From: Actinomycetes bacterium
Lineage (GTDB): Bacteria; Actinomycetota; Acidimicrobiia; Acidimicrobiales; Microtrichaceae
Assembly (NCBI GenBank): GCA_023389745.1
Contig: JAEWED010000205.1
Span: forward strand, 1 to 54,074
DNA: 54,074 nt
Direction: 5' to 3'
Part shown: positions 47,216-54,074 of the stretch, piece by piece
How positions within the stretch are numbered: the first letter of the stretch is position 1
Layout: the number at the start of each line of letters is the position of its first letter
Notes under the pieces: model-generated
Databases searched by the model: none
What the model saw: the letters and a program-made list of their open reading frames with translations, nothing else
What the model was told of the DNA's origin: nothing
Translations under genes and position numbers: made by a program

Positions 47216-48763
47216 ATGTCCCCTCGAAAGAGGCTGTTCACCCAGCAGAGGCGCCGGTCGAGCGCGCTGCTGTTCCTCCCGCTGGTCGTCGCGCTCGGTC
47301 TCGTGGCCGCAGCGTGCGCTCCCCCGGCTGAGTCGCCGGGGTCGACGACCACCACGACCACCTCGACGCTCCCCGAGCCGCAGGGACCCGAGGTCGTCGG
47401 TCAGGCCTGCCGACCCGGTTCCGGCGTCACCGTCGTGGTCGACTTCACCGCACTCGACGACACGGTGAAGATCGGCTGCGCCCCGGGCGAGCAGGCGAGT
47501 GGACTCGCGGCGCTCGGCGCCGCGGGCTTCACCGTCGGCTCCCAGTCCGGAGCCGGCACCGTGTGCACCGTCGATGGACTGCCCGGTGCAGGGTTCCCCT
47601 ACTGCTGGACCACCGGTGGTTACTGGAGCTACTGGAAGGCTCCGGACCGCTCGGTGCCGTGGGCGTTCAGCCAGACCGGCGCGGGTGACGGCCCGATCGC
47701 CGAGGGTGCCGTCGAGGGCTGGTCATGGGCACCGGGCTTCGCTGACGCCGCCCCGCGCGTCAGCGTCGCCGGCCTGGCTGCGGTCACACCCGATCCGACG
47801 CCGGCGGAGTGCGACGTTCCCGACGCGCCCGTGCTGAGCATCATCGCCTCGAACGAGACGCTGCGCTTCACCATGTCCGGTGACGGACCGGTCGAGGTCG
47901 CCGTGATCGCTGCCGCGGCCGACCCGTCGACCGCCCAGTACGAGGTGGCCGATTCACTCGCCCTGTCGCCCTACGAGGGCCAGGTCATCCGCGTGCTGGC
48001 CCGTTCGGCGTCGTCGGGCTGCGTGGTCGGCGACGTGTTCGACGCGACCTACGACGTGCGCTCCTCGTACGCCGGGCGGGCGCCGATCAACGCCGACTCA
48101 CCGGCCGTCCCGACGGCCAGCGCGTCGATCCTCGGCTGGGCGGACGGTCACAGCGAGTACACCCCGGGCGCCGATGTGACGCCGAGCTTCCAGAACCCCT
48201 CGGGTGGATACGGCTCCGCCGCCGGCGGACTGGTCGTGCTCGGCAACGGCGGCAGCATCACGATGACCTTCGCCGCACCGATCGCCGACGGCGCGGGTGA
48301 CGACTTCGCGATCTTCGAGAACGGCTTCACCCAGAGCACCACGAGCCAGCTGTTCTTCGCCGAGCTCGCCTACGTCGAGGTCTCGTCGAACGGCAGCGAC
48401 TTCGTGCGCTTCGACTCGGCGAGCCAGCAGCCGACCGCCGTGGCGGCCTTCGGCTTCCAGGACCCCCGACTGCTCGGCGGGCTCGCCGGCAAGGACCCGG
48501 CGGGCTACGGCACGCCGTTCGACCTGCAGGCACTGAGGAACAAGTCGGCGGTCCGCAACGGCTCGGTCGACCTGGCGAGCATCACACACGTCCGCATCGT
48601 CGACGTCGTGGGCGCGTCGGACTACCCGAACATCGGCGACACCTATCCCGACTCGTTCGGGCGTCAGATCCTCGACGCCCACAAGACGACCGGTTCGGGA
48701 GGGTTCGACCTCACCGGGGTCGCCGTGCTCAACCGCGCCGCCGCGCTCAACCGCGCCGGCTGA
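47216..48763 (+). CDS. Cobalamin-regulated lipoprotein with transcobalamin-like (DUF4430) domain and a second cell-surface domain
   Basis: A 515-residue lipoprotein. The signal ends LVAAAC with Cys34, then a Thr-rich spacer. Residues 65-185 match DUF4430, the beta-domain of transcobalamin/intrinsic factor: VTVVVDFTALDDTVKIGC, GLAALGAAGFTVG, CWTTGGYWSYWKAPD, AEGAVEGWSW. Residues 300-510 are a beta-sandwich-like module (GGLVVLGNGGSITMTFAAPI, DDFAIFENGF, AYVEVSSNGSDFVRF, GYGTPFDLQAL, THVRIVDVVG) that I associate with surface proteins of B12 regulons. A cobalamin-capture role fits the riboswitch and the nearby CbrT-type transporter but is inferred. The C-terminus is an 18-bp tandem duplication (LNRAAALNRAG). 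Confidence 0.75.
   Translation: MSPRKRLFTQQRRRSSALLFLPLVVALGLVAAACAPPAESPGSTTTTTTSTLPEPQGPEVVGQACRPGSGVTVVVDFTALDDTVKIGCAPGEQASGLAALGAAGFTVGSQSGAGTVCTVDGLPGAGFPYCWTTGGYWSYWKAPDRSVPWAFSQTGAGDGPIAEGAVEGWSWAPGFADAAPRVSVAGLAAVTPDPTPAECDVPDAPVLSIIASNETLRFTMSGDGPVEVAVIAAAADPSTAQYEVADSLALSPYEGQVIRVLARSASSGCVVGDVFDATYDVRSSYAGRAPINADSPAVPTASASILGWADGHSEYTPGADVTPSFQNPSGGYGSAAGGLVVLGNGGSITMTFAAPIADGAGDDFAIFENGFTQSTTSQLFFAELAYVEVSSNGSDFVRFDSASQQPTAVAAFGFQDPRLLGGLAGKDPAGYGTPFDLQALRNKSAVRNGSVDLASITHVRIVDVVGASDYPNIGDTYPDSFGRQILDAHKTTGSGGFDLTGVAVLNRAAALNRAG
48725..48760 (+). repeat. 18-bp in-frame tandem duplication ending at the stop codon
   Basis: GTGCTCAACCGCGCCGCC (48725-48742) and GCGCTCAACCGCGCCGGC (48743-48760), followed directly by TGA. 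Confidence 0.8.
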
Positions 48764-50024
48764 CGTCGGCGTCGTCGTCGAGGTCCTGGGCTCCGTCGTC
48801 ACGGCGGGACCAGGACCTCGAGGCGTCCTGCGCGACGATCCTGGCCGGCAGCCCCGTGCGTGCTGCCACCGCGATCACGTCGTCGTACTCGGGTTTCGCC
48901 CCGTGTGGACCGACCTTCATCCGGACGTCGTGGCCGTGCACCTCGACGACGTCGGTCCGTCGTGCCAGCTCGAACTTGTCGACGCGCCGCTCCCTGACAC
49001 CGAGCGTGCCGGTCTCGGCGCTCAGCACCGCTCGGAGCGCTCCCGCGAGCGGTGGGCGACACAGGGCGGCGACCACGTGGCCGGGGCGACCCTTCTTCAT
49101 GGTGATCGGCGTGATCCACGCGTCGTCGGCACCTGCGAGGAGCAGCTGCTCCACGACGTGACCGAGGATCTCGGGGGTCACGTCGTCGACGTTGGTCTCG
49201 ATCACGACGGACTCGATCGGCGCCGGGTCGCCGGTCGCTGCAGCATCGCTGGTCGCAGCAGCATCGCTGGTCGCAGCAGCATCGCTGGTCGTCGGAGCAT
49301 CGCTGCACACGACGGTGAGCACGTTGGCGTGCGACGGGGGGTCCCACGCCCCTGCGCCTCGTCCGCTGCCGCGGACCGTGCCGTCGGGCATCGGGCCCCA
49401 GCGGTCGACCATCGTCCGGAGCAGCGCGACCCCGGTGGGTGTGGCGGTCTCGCCCGCGACGTCGAGGGGTCGCGTCGGCAGGCCGACGAGCAGCTCGAGC
49501 GTCGCCGGTGACGGGACGGGCACGGCGCCGTGGGCCATGTCCACCACCGCCGTGCCGAGGCCCACGGGGGCGCTGACGACGTCGTGGACGTCGAGCGACT
49601 CGAGCGCGGCCCAGGCGCCGATGATGTCGACGATCGCGTCGACGGCACCGACCTCGTGGAAGTGCACGTCGTCGACGTCGATGTCGTGCACCGCCGCCTC
49701 GGCGACGGCCAGCTCGCGGAAGGTCCGCCGCGCGCCCGACGCCACGCCGGCCGACAGCGAGGCGGTGCGCGCCGCGGCGTCCAGCATGGCGTCGATCGTG
49801 GACCACGAGCGGTGGTGGTGGTGCTCGTCGTGGGTCACCGTCACCGCCGAGGCTCGGAGCGCGGCACGGGTGACGGTCTCGACCGAGAGCTGCCAGCCGG
49901 GCAGCTCGAGCGTTGCGAGCTGGGCCCGGACGTGGGCCTCGTCCGCCCCGACGTCGAGCAGCGCCGCGATCATCATGTCGCCCGCCACCCCCATCGCGGG
50001 GTTGATCCAGAGTTGCCGGGTCAC
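48747..50024 (-). CDS. larC: LarC, CTP-dependent nickel insertase for the nickel-pincer nucleotide
   Basis: A 425-residue single-chain LarC. NPAMGVAGDMMIAALLDVGAD is the N-terminus, THDEHHHHRSWSTID a His-rich metal region (about 65-77), DDVHFHEVGAVDAIVDIIG and GAVPVPSPATLELL are conserved, and the C-terminal domain has ETNVDDVTPEILGHV and MKKGRPGHVVAALC. LarC inserts Ni into the LarE product. An 18-bp tandem repeat (49241-49305) adds a TSDAAA linker at residues 240-262, between the halves that are separate larC1/larC2 frames in Lactiplantibacillus. The GTG overlaps the larB stop. No larA is in the window, so the client enzyme is elsewhere. Confidence 0.88.
   Translation of the reverse strand: MTRQLWINPAMGVAGDMMIAALLDVGADEAHVRAQLATLELPGWQLSVETVTRAALRASAVTVTHDEHHHHRSWSTIDAMLDAAARTASLSAGVASGARRTFRELAVAEAAVHDIDVDDVHFHEVGAVDAIVDIIGAWAALESLDVHDVVSAPVGLGTAVVDMAHGAVPVPSPATLELLVGLPTRPLDVAGETATPTGVALLRTMVDRWGPMPDGTVRGSGRGAGAWDPPSHANVLTVVCSDAPTTSDAAATSDAAATSDAAATGDPAPIESVVIETNVDDVTPEILGHVVEQLLLAGADDAWITPITMKKGRPGHVVAALCRPPLAGALRAVLSAETGTLGVRERRVDKFELARRTDVVEVHGHDVRMKVGPHGAKPEYDDVIAVAARTGLPARIVAQDASRSWSRRDDGAQDLDDDADVSRRG
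49241..49305 (-). repeat. 18-bp tandem repeat inside larC
   Basis: Unit CAGCATCGCTGGTCGCAG (plus strand): two exact copies, a third with small changes and a partial fourth. In-frame, it encodes an Ala/Ser/Asp/Thr linker. Confidence 0.9.
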
Positions 50025-50704
50025 TCGACCCCGCCGACGATCCGGGCGACCGCGGCGGCCGCGCCGTAGCCGTTGTCGATGCCGACGACGGCGACACCCG
50101 GGGCGCATGAGCTGAGCAGCGACAGCAGCGCGGTCAGACCCTCGAAGGTGGTCCCGTAGCCCACCGACGTCGGCACGGCGATGATCGGTGCGGCGACCAG
50201 GCCCGCGAGCACCGTGGGGAGTGCCGCCTCCATCCCTGCGACCGCCACGACCGCGGACACGTCGTCGAACTCCTCCAAGGAGTCGAGCAGTCGGTGCAGC
50301 CCGGCGACGCCGACGTCGCGGACCTCTCGGGTCGGGATGCCGAGCGCTCGCAGCGTGCCGCGGCACTCGTCGAGGACCGGCGCGTCCGAGGTTCCTCCCG
50401 ACACCACCGCGACCGGTCGCACCGGGCGGAGCTCGGCGTGTCGCCACGTCAGGGTGCCGGACCAGTGGCCGGCGGGCGCGAGTGGCTCAAGCGCGACGAG
50501 CTGCTCCTCGGTGCACCGGGTGACGATCACGGGATCGTCGGAGCCGTCGGGTCCCAACAGGGTGCCGACGATCTCGACGCATTCGCGCACCGACTTCCCC
50601 TCGGCGTAGACGGCTTCGGGCTGGCCGGTCCGCCTCGAACGGCCCAGGTCCAAGCGGGTGTGGCCCTGCACCGACACCGAGTCCCGGTGGTTCTGCTCGT
50701 TCAC
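50021..50704 (-). CDS. larB: LarB, nicotinic acid adenine dinucleotide carboxylase/hydrolase
   Basis: A 227-residue LarB. The N-terminal part (LDLGRSRRTGQPEAVYAEGKSVRECVEIVGTLL) and the PurE-like C-terminal domain (VAVVSGGTSDAPVLDECRGTLRALG, VAVAGMEAALPTVLAGLVAAPIIAVPTSVGYGTTFEG, GIDNGYGAA) are diagnostic. It carboxylates NaAD and splits off AMP in the first step of nickel-pincer nucleotide synthesis. The GTG start overlaps the larE stop (GTGA), and its own stop overlaps larC. Confidence 0.9.
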   Translation of the reverse strand: MNEQNHRDSVSVQGHTRLDLGRSRRTGQPEAVYAEGKSVRECVEIVGTLLGPDGSDDPVIVTRCTEEQLVALEPLAPAGHWSGTLTWRHAELRPVRPVAVVSGGTSDAPVLDECRGTLRALGIPTREVRDVGVAGLHRLLDSLEEFDDVSAVVAVAGMEAALPTVLAGLVAAPIIAVPTSVGYGTTFEGLTALLSLLSSCAPGVAVVGIDNGYGAAAAVARIVGGVE

Positions 50705-51522
50705 GACAACGCGGCGTTGAGGTTGCCCGACCTCAGTCCCGCCAGGTCGAGGGTGACGTAGCGATAGCCCACGGCGGTGATCAGCTCCACGATCTCCGAT
50801 GCCCGAGCCGCGACCAGGGTGATCTCGTCAGCGGGCACCTCGATCCGGGCGGTGTCGCCGTGGTGGCGCACCCGGAGATCGCCGAATCCCAGGTGGCGCA
50901 GCGCCGCCTCGGCACGGTCGACCCGGCCGAGCAGCTCCACGGTCACCGGGGTGCCGTACGGCAGCCGCGACGACAGGCACGGCATCGCCGGCCGGTCCCA
51001 CACGGTCAGCCCTCGGTCGCGGGCGACCGCCCGGACCTGCGCCTTCGACATGCCGGCGTCGACCATCGGGAAGACCGCTCCCCGTTCGCGAGCGGCGTCC
51101 TGGCCCGGTCGGTGGTCGCTCAGGTCGTCGGTGTTGACCCCGAGCGCGATGGTCGCCCCCTGTGCTGCCGCGATGGGCTCGAGCGCGTCCATCAACGCCG
51201 TCTTGCACCAGCGGCAGCGATCGCCGTCGTTCGCGACGTAGCGGGCGTCGGCCAGCTCGGCGGTGTCGACCGTCGTCCACGGCAGACCCCAGTCCTCGGC
51301 GAGCGATCGGCAGTGGTCGAGCTCGCCCGAAGCCAGCGACGCCGAACGCGCCGTGACCGCGACGGTGCGTCCGGGGCCGAGCACCTCGTTCGCGACGTGG
51401 GCGAGCACCGCCGAGTCGACACCACCTGAGAACGCCACCACGACGGCGTCGAGGCGGGCGAGCTCCCGGCGGAGCGCATCGAGTGCGGGAGGAGCGGTGA
51501 ACAGGTCGAGACCGGTGCTCAT
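50701..51522 (-). CDS. larE: LarE, ATP-dependent sulfur insertase
   Basis: A 273-residue PP-loop enzyme. VVVAFSGGVDSAVLAHVA is the ATP pyrophosphatase loop. CRWCKTALMDAL carries the paired Cys common in the family, and MPCLSSRLPYGTPV contains the Cys equivalent to the sacrificial Cys176 of Lactiplantibacillus LarE. It adds sulfur to the LarB product. The ATG at 51522 overlaps the stop of the ECF S-component gene (ATGA), tying the lar genes to the transporter operon. Confidence 0.9.
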   Translation of the reverse strand: MSTGLDLFTAPPALDALRRELARLDAVVVAFSGGVDSAVLAHVANEVLGPGRTVAVTARSASLASGELDHCRSLAEDWGLPWTTVDTAELADARYVANDGDRCRWCKTALMDALEPIAAAQGATIALGVNTDDLSDHRPGQDAARERGAVFPMVDAGMSKAQVRAVARDRGLTVWDRPAMPCLSSRLPYGTPVTVELLGRVDRAEAALRHLGFGDLRVRHHGDTARIEVPADEITLVAARASEIVELITAVGYRYVTLDLAGLRSGNLNAALS

Positions 51523-52364
51523 GTGGGCAGTCTGTCAGCCGCCGGCGCCTCGAACGCCACCGGGGCGTCGAACGCCGCCTTCCGGGTGGCACGGCGGAGG
51601 ACCGCGAGCACGGTGGGTCCGAGCACCACGATGGCCACGACGTTGGTGATCGCCCGGCCGGTGTCCCACCCGAACGTCGAGCTGGCGAAGGTGTAGATCA
51701 CGAAGCGGTGGAGGTTCTCGAGCACGGGGGCGCCCGGTACGAACGACAGCTGGGTGTCGGCGCCGACCGTGTACGGCCAGAACCACATGTTCAACAGGAA
51801 CCCGAACGCGTACGCCGAGAACGCGCCGTATGCAGCGAGCATCAGGATCTCGCTCCGGCCGCGTGGTCGCCGGGGGAGGAGGCCGGCGCCGAGGCCGAAC
51901 CACGCGGAGGCGAGCATCTGGAACGGCAGCCACGGACCCATGCCGCCGGTGAGCAGGGCCGAGGCGAACAGCGTGGTGTTGCCGAGCACGAACCCGAATC
52001 CGGGCCCGTAGACCCGCCCGGCGAGGATCAGCATGAAGAAGACGGTCTCGAGGCCGGCGACGCCGGCGCCCATGGGCCGCAGCGCGGCGCCGATCGCTGA
52101 CAGGACACCCAACATGGCGATCGACTTGGTGTCCATGCCGCCGCTGTTCAACTCTGCGAGCACGACCGCGAGGATCGCCGGGAGGATCACGACGAAGACG
52201 AACGGCGCGTCGCTCGAGTGGGAGAACTCCTCGGGCGGCGAGAGCAGCAGCGGCCACAGGAACATGCAGAGGCCGGCGAGGCTGACGAACGCGAGGGCGA
52301 TCGCGGAGCGGGGGCCGATCCGCACGGGCGAGCGTCGTGGACGGGCGGGCGACGGCGCGGTCAC
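51519..52364 (-). CDS. ECF transporter S component, CbrT-like (predicted cobalamin)
   Basis: A 281-residue integral membrane substrate-binding subunit. About six helices are visible. FVFVVILPAILAVVLAELNSGGMDTKSIAMLGVLSAIGAALRPMGAG, GPGFGFVLGNTTLFASALLTGGMGPWLPFQMLASAWFGLGAGLLP and LLNMWFWPY match the actinobacterial S components predicted to carry cobalamin (CbrT) as I remember them. The GTG overlaps the ATPase stop. Because larE follows directly, a role in supplying something for the nickel cofactor cannot be ruled out. Confidence 0.75.
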   Translation of the reverse strand: MTAPSPARPRRSPVRIGPRSAIALAFVSLAGLCMFLWPLLLSPPEEFSHSSDAPFVFVVILPAILAVVLAELNSGGMDTKSIAMLGVLSAIGAALRPMGAGVAGLETVFFMLILAGRVYGPGFGFVLGNTTLFASALLTGGMGPWLPFQMLASAWFGLGAGLLPRRPRGRSEILMLAAYGAFSAYAFGFLLNMWFWPYTVGADTQLSFVPGAPVLENLHRFVIYTFASSTFGWDTGRAITNVVAIVVLGPTVLAVLRRATRKAAFDAPVAFEAPAADRLPT

Positions 52365-53074
52365 GTCGCCGCCGCCTCGAGCGCTCTGGCGACCTCGGCG
52401 ACGGTGAGCCAGCGCTGCGGGCTCAGGATCTTCGCGACCTGCGGTGCGAACGCGGGGGACGCGACGGTGACGTCCGCAGTGGAACCGTCCGCGACGACCT
52501 GGCCGTCGGCGAGCACCACGACACGGTCCGCGGCGGCGGCGACGAACTCGACGTCGTGGGTGGAGACCACCACCGAGCGCCCCTCTGCCGCGAGCTCCCG
52601 GATCATCGCGCCGAAGCGCTCCTTTGCGTGGTAGTCGAGCCCACGGGTCGGCTCGTCGAGCAGGACGACGTCGGGCGCTGCGCTCAGCTGCACCGCGACG
52701 ACGAGGGCGAGACGCTGCCCTTCGGACAGGTCCCGCGGGTGGGTGTCCGGGTCGATGCCCGGCACGATGCGCTCGAGCAGCGCCGCGGTGGTACCCGCCG
52801 GGCGGGCGCTGTCGGTGTCGGCCTGCGCACACTCGTCACCGACGCGGGACAGGTAGAGAAGGTCCGCCGGGGTCTGCGGGACCAGCCCGACGAGTCGTCG
52901 TGCCTCGGCGGGACCGAGGGTCGCCGGGTCGAGGCGCCGCGTGTCGTGGAGGACCTCGACGGTACCGCTGGCACGGGGTCCGGAGCCCTGCAGCGCCCAG
53001 AGCAGCGAGGACTTGCCGGAGCCGTTGCGTCCCATGAGCGCCACGACCTGGCCCGGCGCCAGGTCCAGGTCCAC
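52361..53074 (-). CDS. Second ABC domain of the ECF ATPase, separated by a premature stop
   Basis: A 237-residue reading from the GTG at 53074. Walker A GRNGSGKSS, signature LSEGQRLALVVAVQL, Walker B VVLLDEPTRGLD and H-loop VSTHDVEF are all intact. The reading frame is the same as the upstream ABC domain, and only the TAA at 53099-53101 divides them. The conserved first strand (GQVVAVREVDLDL) lies partly before the GTG, so a product from 53074 would miss it. It was most likely the C-terminal half of a 548-residue double ATPase. It may be made by reinitiation 25 bases after the stop or by readthrough. Confidence 0.75.
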   Translation of the reverse strand: MDLDLAPGQVVALMGRNGSGKSSLLWALQGSGPRASGTVEVLHDTRRLDPATLGPAEARRLVGLVPQTPADLLYLSRVGDECAQADTDSARPAGTTAALLERIVPGIDPDTHPRDLSEGQRLALVVAVQLSAAPDVVLLDEPTRGLDYHAKERFGAMIRELAAEGRSVVVSTHDVEFVAAAADRVVVLADGQVVADGSTADVTVASPAFAPQVAKILSPQRWLTVAEVARALEAAAT

Positions 53075-53098
53075 CTCTCGGACCGCGACGACCTGCCC

Positions 53099-54007
53099 TT
53101 AGCGGACGACGACGCGCCGCGCCCGCAGAGCCGCCTGGGCGGGGTCCGCCGGGCCGGGAGCGCCGCCCGCGCCAGCTGAGTCGGTCGGGGTCGCGTGCTC
53201 GAGCCGCGCCCGCAACGGGGCCGCCAGGCGCCGGGCGTCGCGCACCGACAGCGGCAGCGGCGACCAACCGGCGAGTCGGCCGAGCTGCACGACCGGCGGG
53301 GCCACGCTGCTGGTCGCGAGCACCTCGGCCGGGGTGCCGTCGGCGACGGTGCCGTCGCCGTGGAGGTACAGCACCCGGTCCGCGTACTGCACGACCCGTT
53401 CGAGGCGGTGCTCGGCGATCACGACCGTCACACCCAGGTCGTGGACCAGCCGGGTGACCGCAGCGAGCACCTCTTCGGCCGCGGTCGGGTCGAGCGCCGA
53501 GGTCGGTTCGTCGAGCACCAGCACCCGAGGGTGCGCGGTGAGGACCGAGCCGATCGCCACCCGTTGCTGCTGACCACCCGACAGGGTGCGCAGCGCCCGG
53601 CTGCGCAGCTCGGCGATGCCGAGCAGGTCGAGTGTCTCCTCGACGCGTTTGCGCATGACGTCGGGGGGCAGCGCGAGCTGCTCCATGCCGTAGGCCAGCT
53701 CCTCCTCGACGGTGTCGGTGACGAACCCGGCGAGCGGGTCCTGACCGACGACGCCGACCACATCTGCGAGCTCGCGTGGCGGATGGGCCGCGGTGTCGCG
53801 GCCGTCGACGGTGACGCGTCCGGCGAGCAGCCCGCCGGTGAAGTGCGGGACGAGCCCGTTCACCGCGCCGAGCAGCGTCGACTTGCCGACGCCGGTCCGC
53901 CCGACGACGAGGCAGAGCTCGCCCTCGTCGACGTGCAACGAGACGTCACGGAGGGTGGGTTCGGTCGCGTCCGGGTAGGTGACGCTCACGCGGTCGAAGT
54001 GGATCAT
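53099..54007 (-). CDS. First ABC domain of the ECF ATPase, ended by an in-frame TAA
   Basis: A 302-residue ATPase domain: Walker A GRTGVGKST, Q-loop VVGQDPLAGFVTDTVEEELAYGMEQL (typical of ECF EcfA proteins), signature LSGGQQQRVAIGSVL, Walker B VLVLDEPTSALD and H-loop AEHRLERV. The last visible residues LRARRVVVR continue across the TAA into GQVVAVREVDLDL in the same frame, where relatives have Tyr. So TAC to TAA is the simplest explanation. The ATG at 54007 overlaps the stop of the gene before it (ATGA). Confidence 0.8.
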   Translation of the reverse strand: MIHFDRVSVTYPDATEPTLRDVSLHVDEGELCLVVGRTGVGKSTLLGAVNGLVPHFTGGLLAGRVTVDGRDTAAHPPRELADVVGVVGQDPLAGFVTDTVEEELAYGMEQLALPPDVMRKRVEETLDLLGIAELRSRALRTLSGGQQQRVAIGSVLTAHPRVLVLDEPTSALDPTAAEEVLAAVTRLVHDLGVTVVIAEHRLERVVQYADRVLYLHGDGTVADGTPAEVLATSSVAPPVVQLGRLAGWSPLPLSVRDARRLAAPLRARLEHATPTDSAGAGGAPGPADPAQAALRARRVVVR

Positions 54008-54074
54008 CGGGCCGTGGTTCCTGCGGTGGTGATCGGCGGGGGAGGGGCGATCCAGGCCGGGAGGATGCCGACGA
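54004..54074 (-). CDS. C-terminal fragment of an upstream gene, probably the ECF T component
   Basis: Only 22 codons are inside the window (VGILPAWIAPPPPITTAGTTAR and stop). The stop overlaps the ATPase start, so it is in the same operon. The identity is inferred from operon logic: ECF systems need a T component, and none of the other genes is one. Confidence 0.4.
   Translation of the reverse strand, partial: VGILPAWIAPPPPITTAGTTAR

Overview
The window is 54 kb of very GC-rich bacterial DNA with GTG starts, 4-bp ATGA/GTGA gene overlaps and many promoters placed so close to the start codon that the mRNAs should be leaderless. F420-type (LLM) oxidoreductases, a mycothiol-dependent isomerase domain, CaiB/BaiF CoA-transferases, paired MaoC proteins and Thr-rich lipoproteins point to the Actinomycetota. 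Acidimicrobiia (Ilumatobacter-like) is my best guess, from gene content only. I saw no rRNA, tRNA, insertion sequence, prophage or CRISPR array.

Region 1 (1-13034) is an acyl-CoA catabolic block: a truncated FadD3-like acyl-CoA synthetase, an LLM oxidoreductase, acyl-CoA dehydrogenases, two family III CoA-transferase/racemase proteins and a MaoC-like pair. The pathway resumes at 22019-24677 (ketosynthase-III/DUF35 fusion plus Ltp-type thiolase) and 32572-33516 (second LLM enzyme). Four of these transcription units share a palindrome, TCTGAC-N5-GTCAGA, at their starts. It also lies between the thiolase operon and a divergent TetR gene (20977-21780), which suggests one local regulon. Between these genes lie a PadR/HAAS-type membrane pair and a secreted S33 hydrolase.

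Region 2 (13083-31416) holds a DUF2510 protein, a DUF2252 protein, an FtsX-type ABC transporter divergent from a NarL-type two-component pair, a pseudopilin/helix-hairpin-helix fusion, a degenerate GGDEF protein, an ECF sigma factor with a Kelch-type putative anti-sigma factor, a DUF2332 protein, a DHA2 MFS transporter and an RDD/DUF4190 membrane protein.

Region 3 (31494-46894) holds lipoproteins, an AbiEi/AbiEii-like (type IV toxin-antitoxin) pair whose nucleotidyltransferase is frameshifted in a G-run, a B12-dependent ethylmalonyl-CoA-mutase-type enzyme with its MeaB GTPase, a fusion of a dimethylformamidase-beta-like domain with a mycothiol-dependent DinB domain, an HxlR regulator divergent from an acyl-CoA dehydrogenase, and a GT-C-type membrane glycosyltransferase.

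Region 4 (46950-54074) is a cobalamin and nickel-cofactor locus. A cobalamin riboswitch precedes a lipoprotein with a transcobalamin-like (DUF4430) domain. Converging on it is a fully overlapping operon encoding an ECF transporter of the CbrT type (T-component tail, double ATPase, S component) followed by larE, larB and larC for the nickel-pincer nucleotide. The double ATPase is cut by an in-frame TAA at the domain boundary. Together with the B12-dependent mutase, the window couples B12 capture, uptake and use.

A pattern across the whole window is short tandem duplication (10-20 bp, two to three copies) at the 3' ends of genes, often spanning the stop codon.
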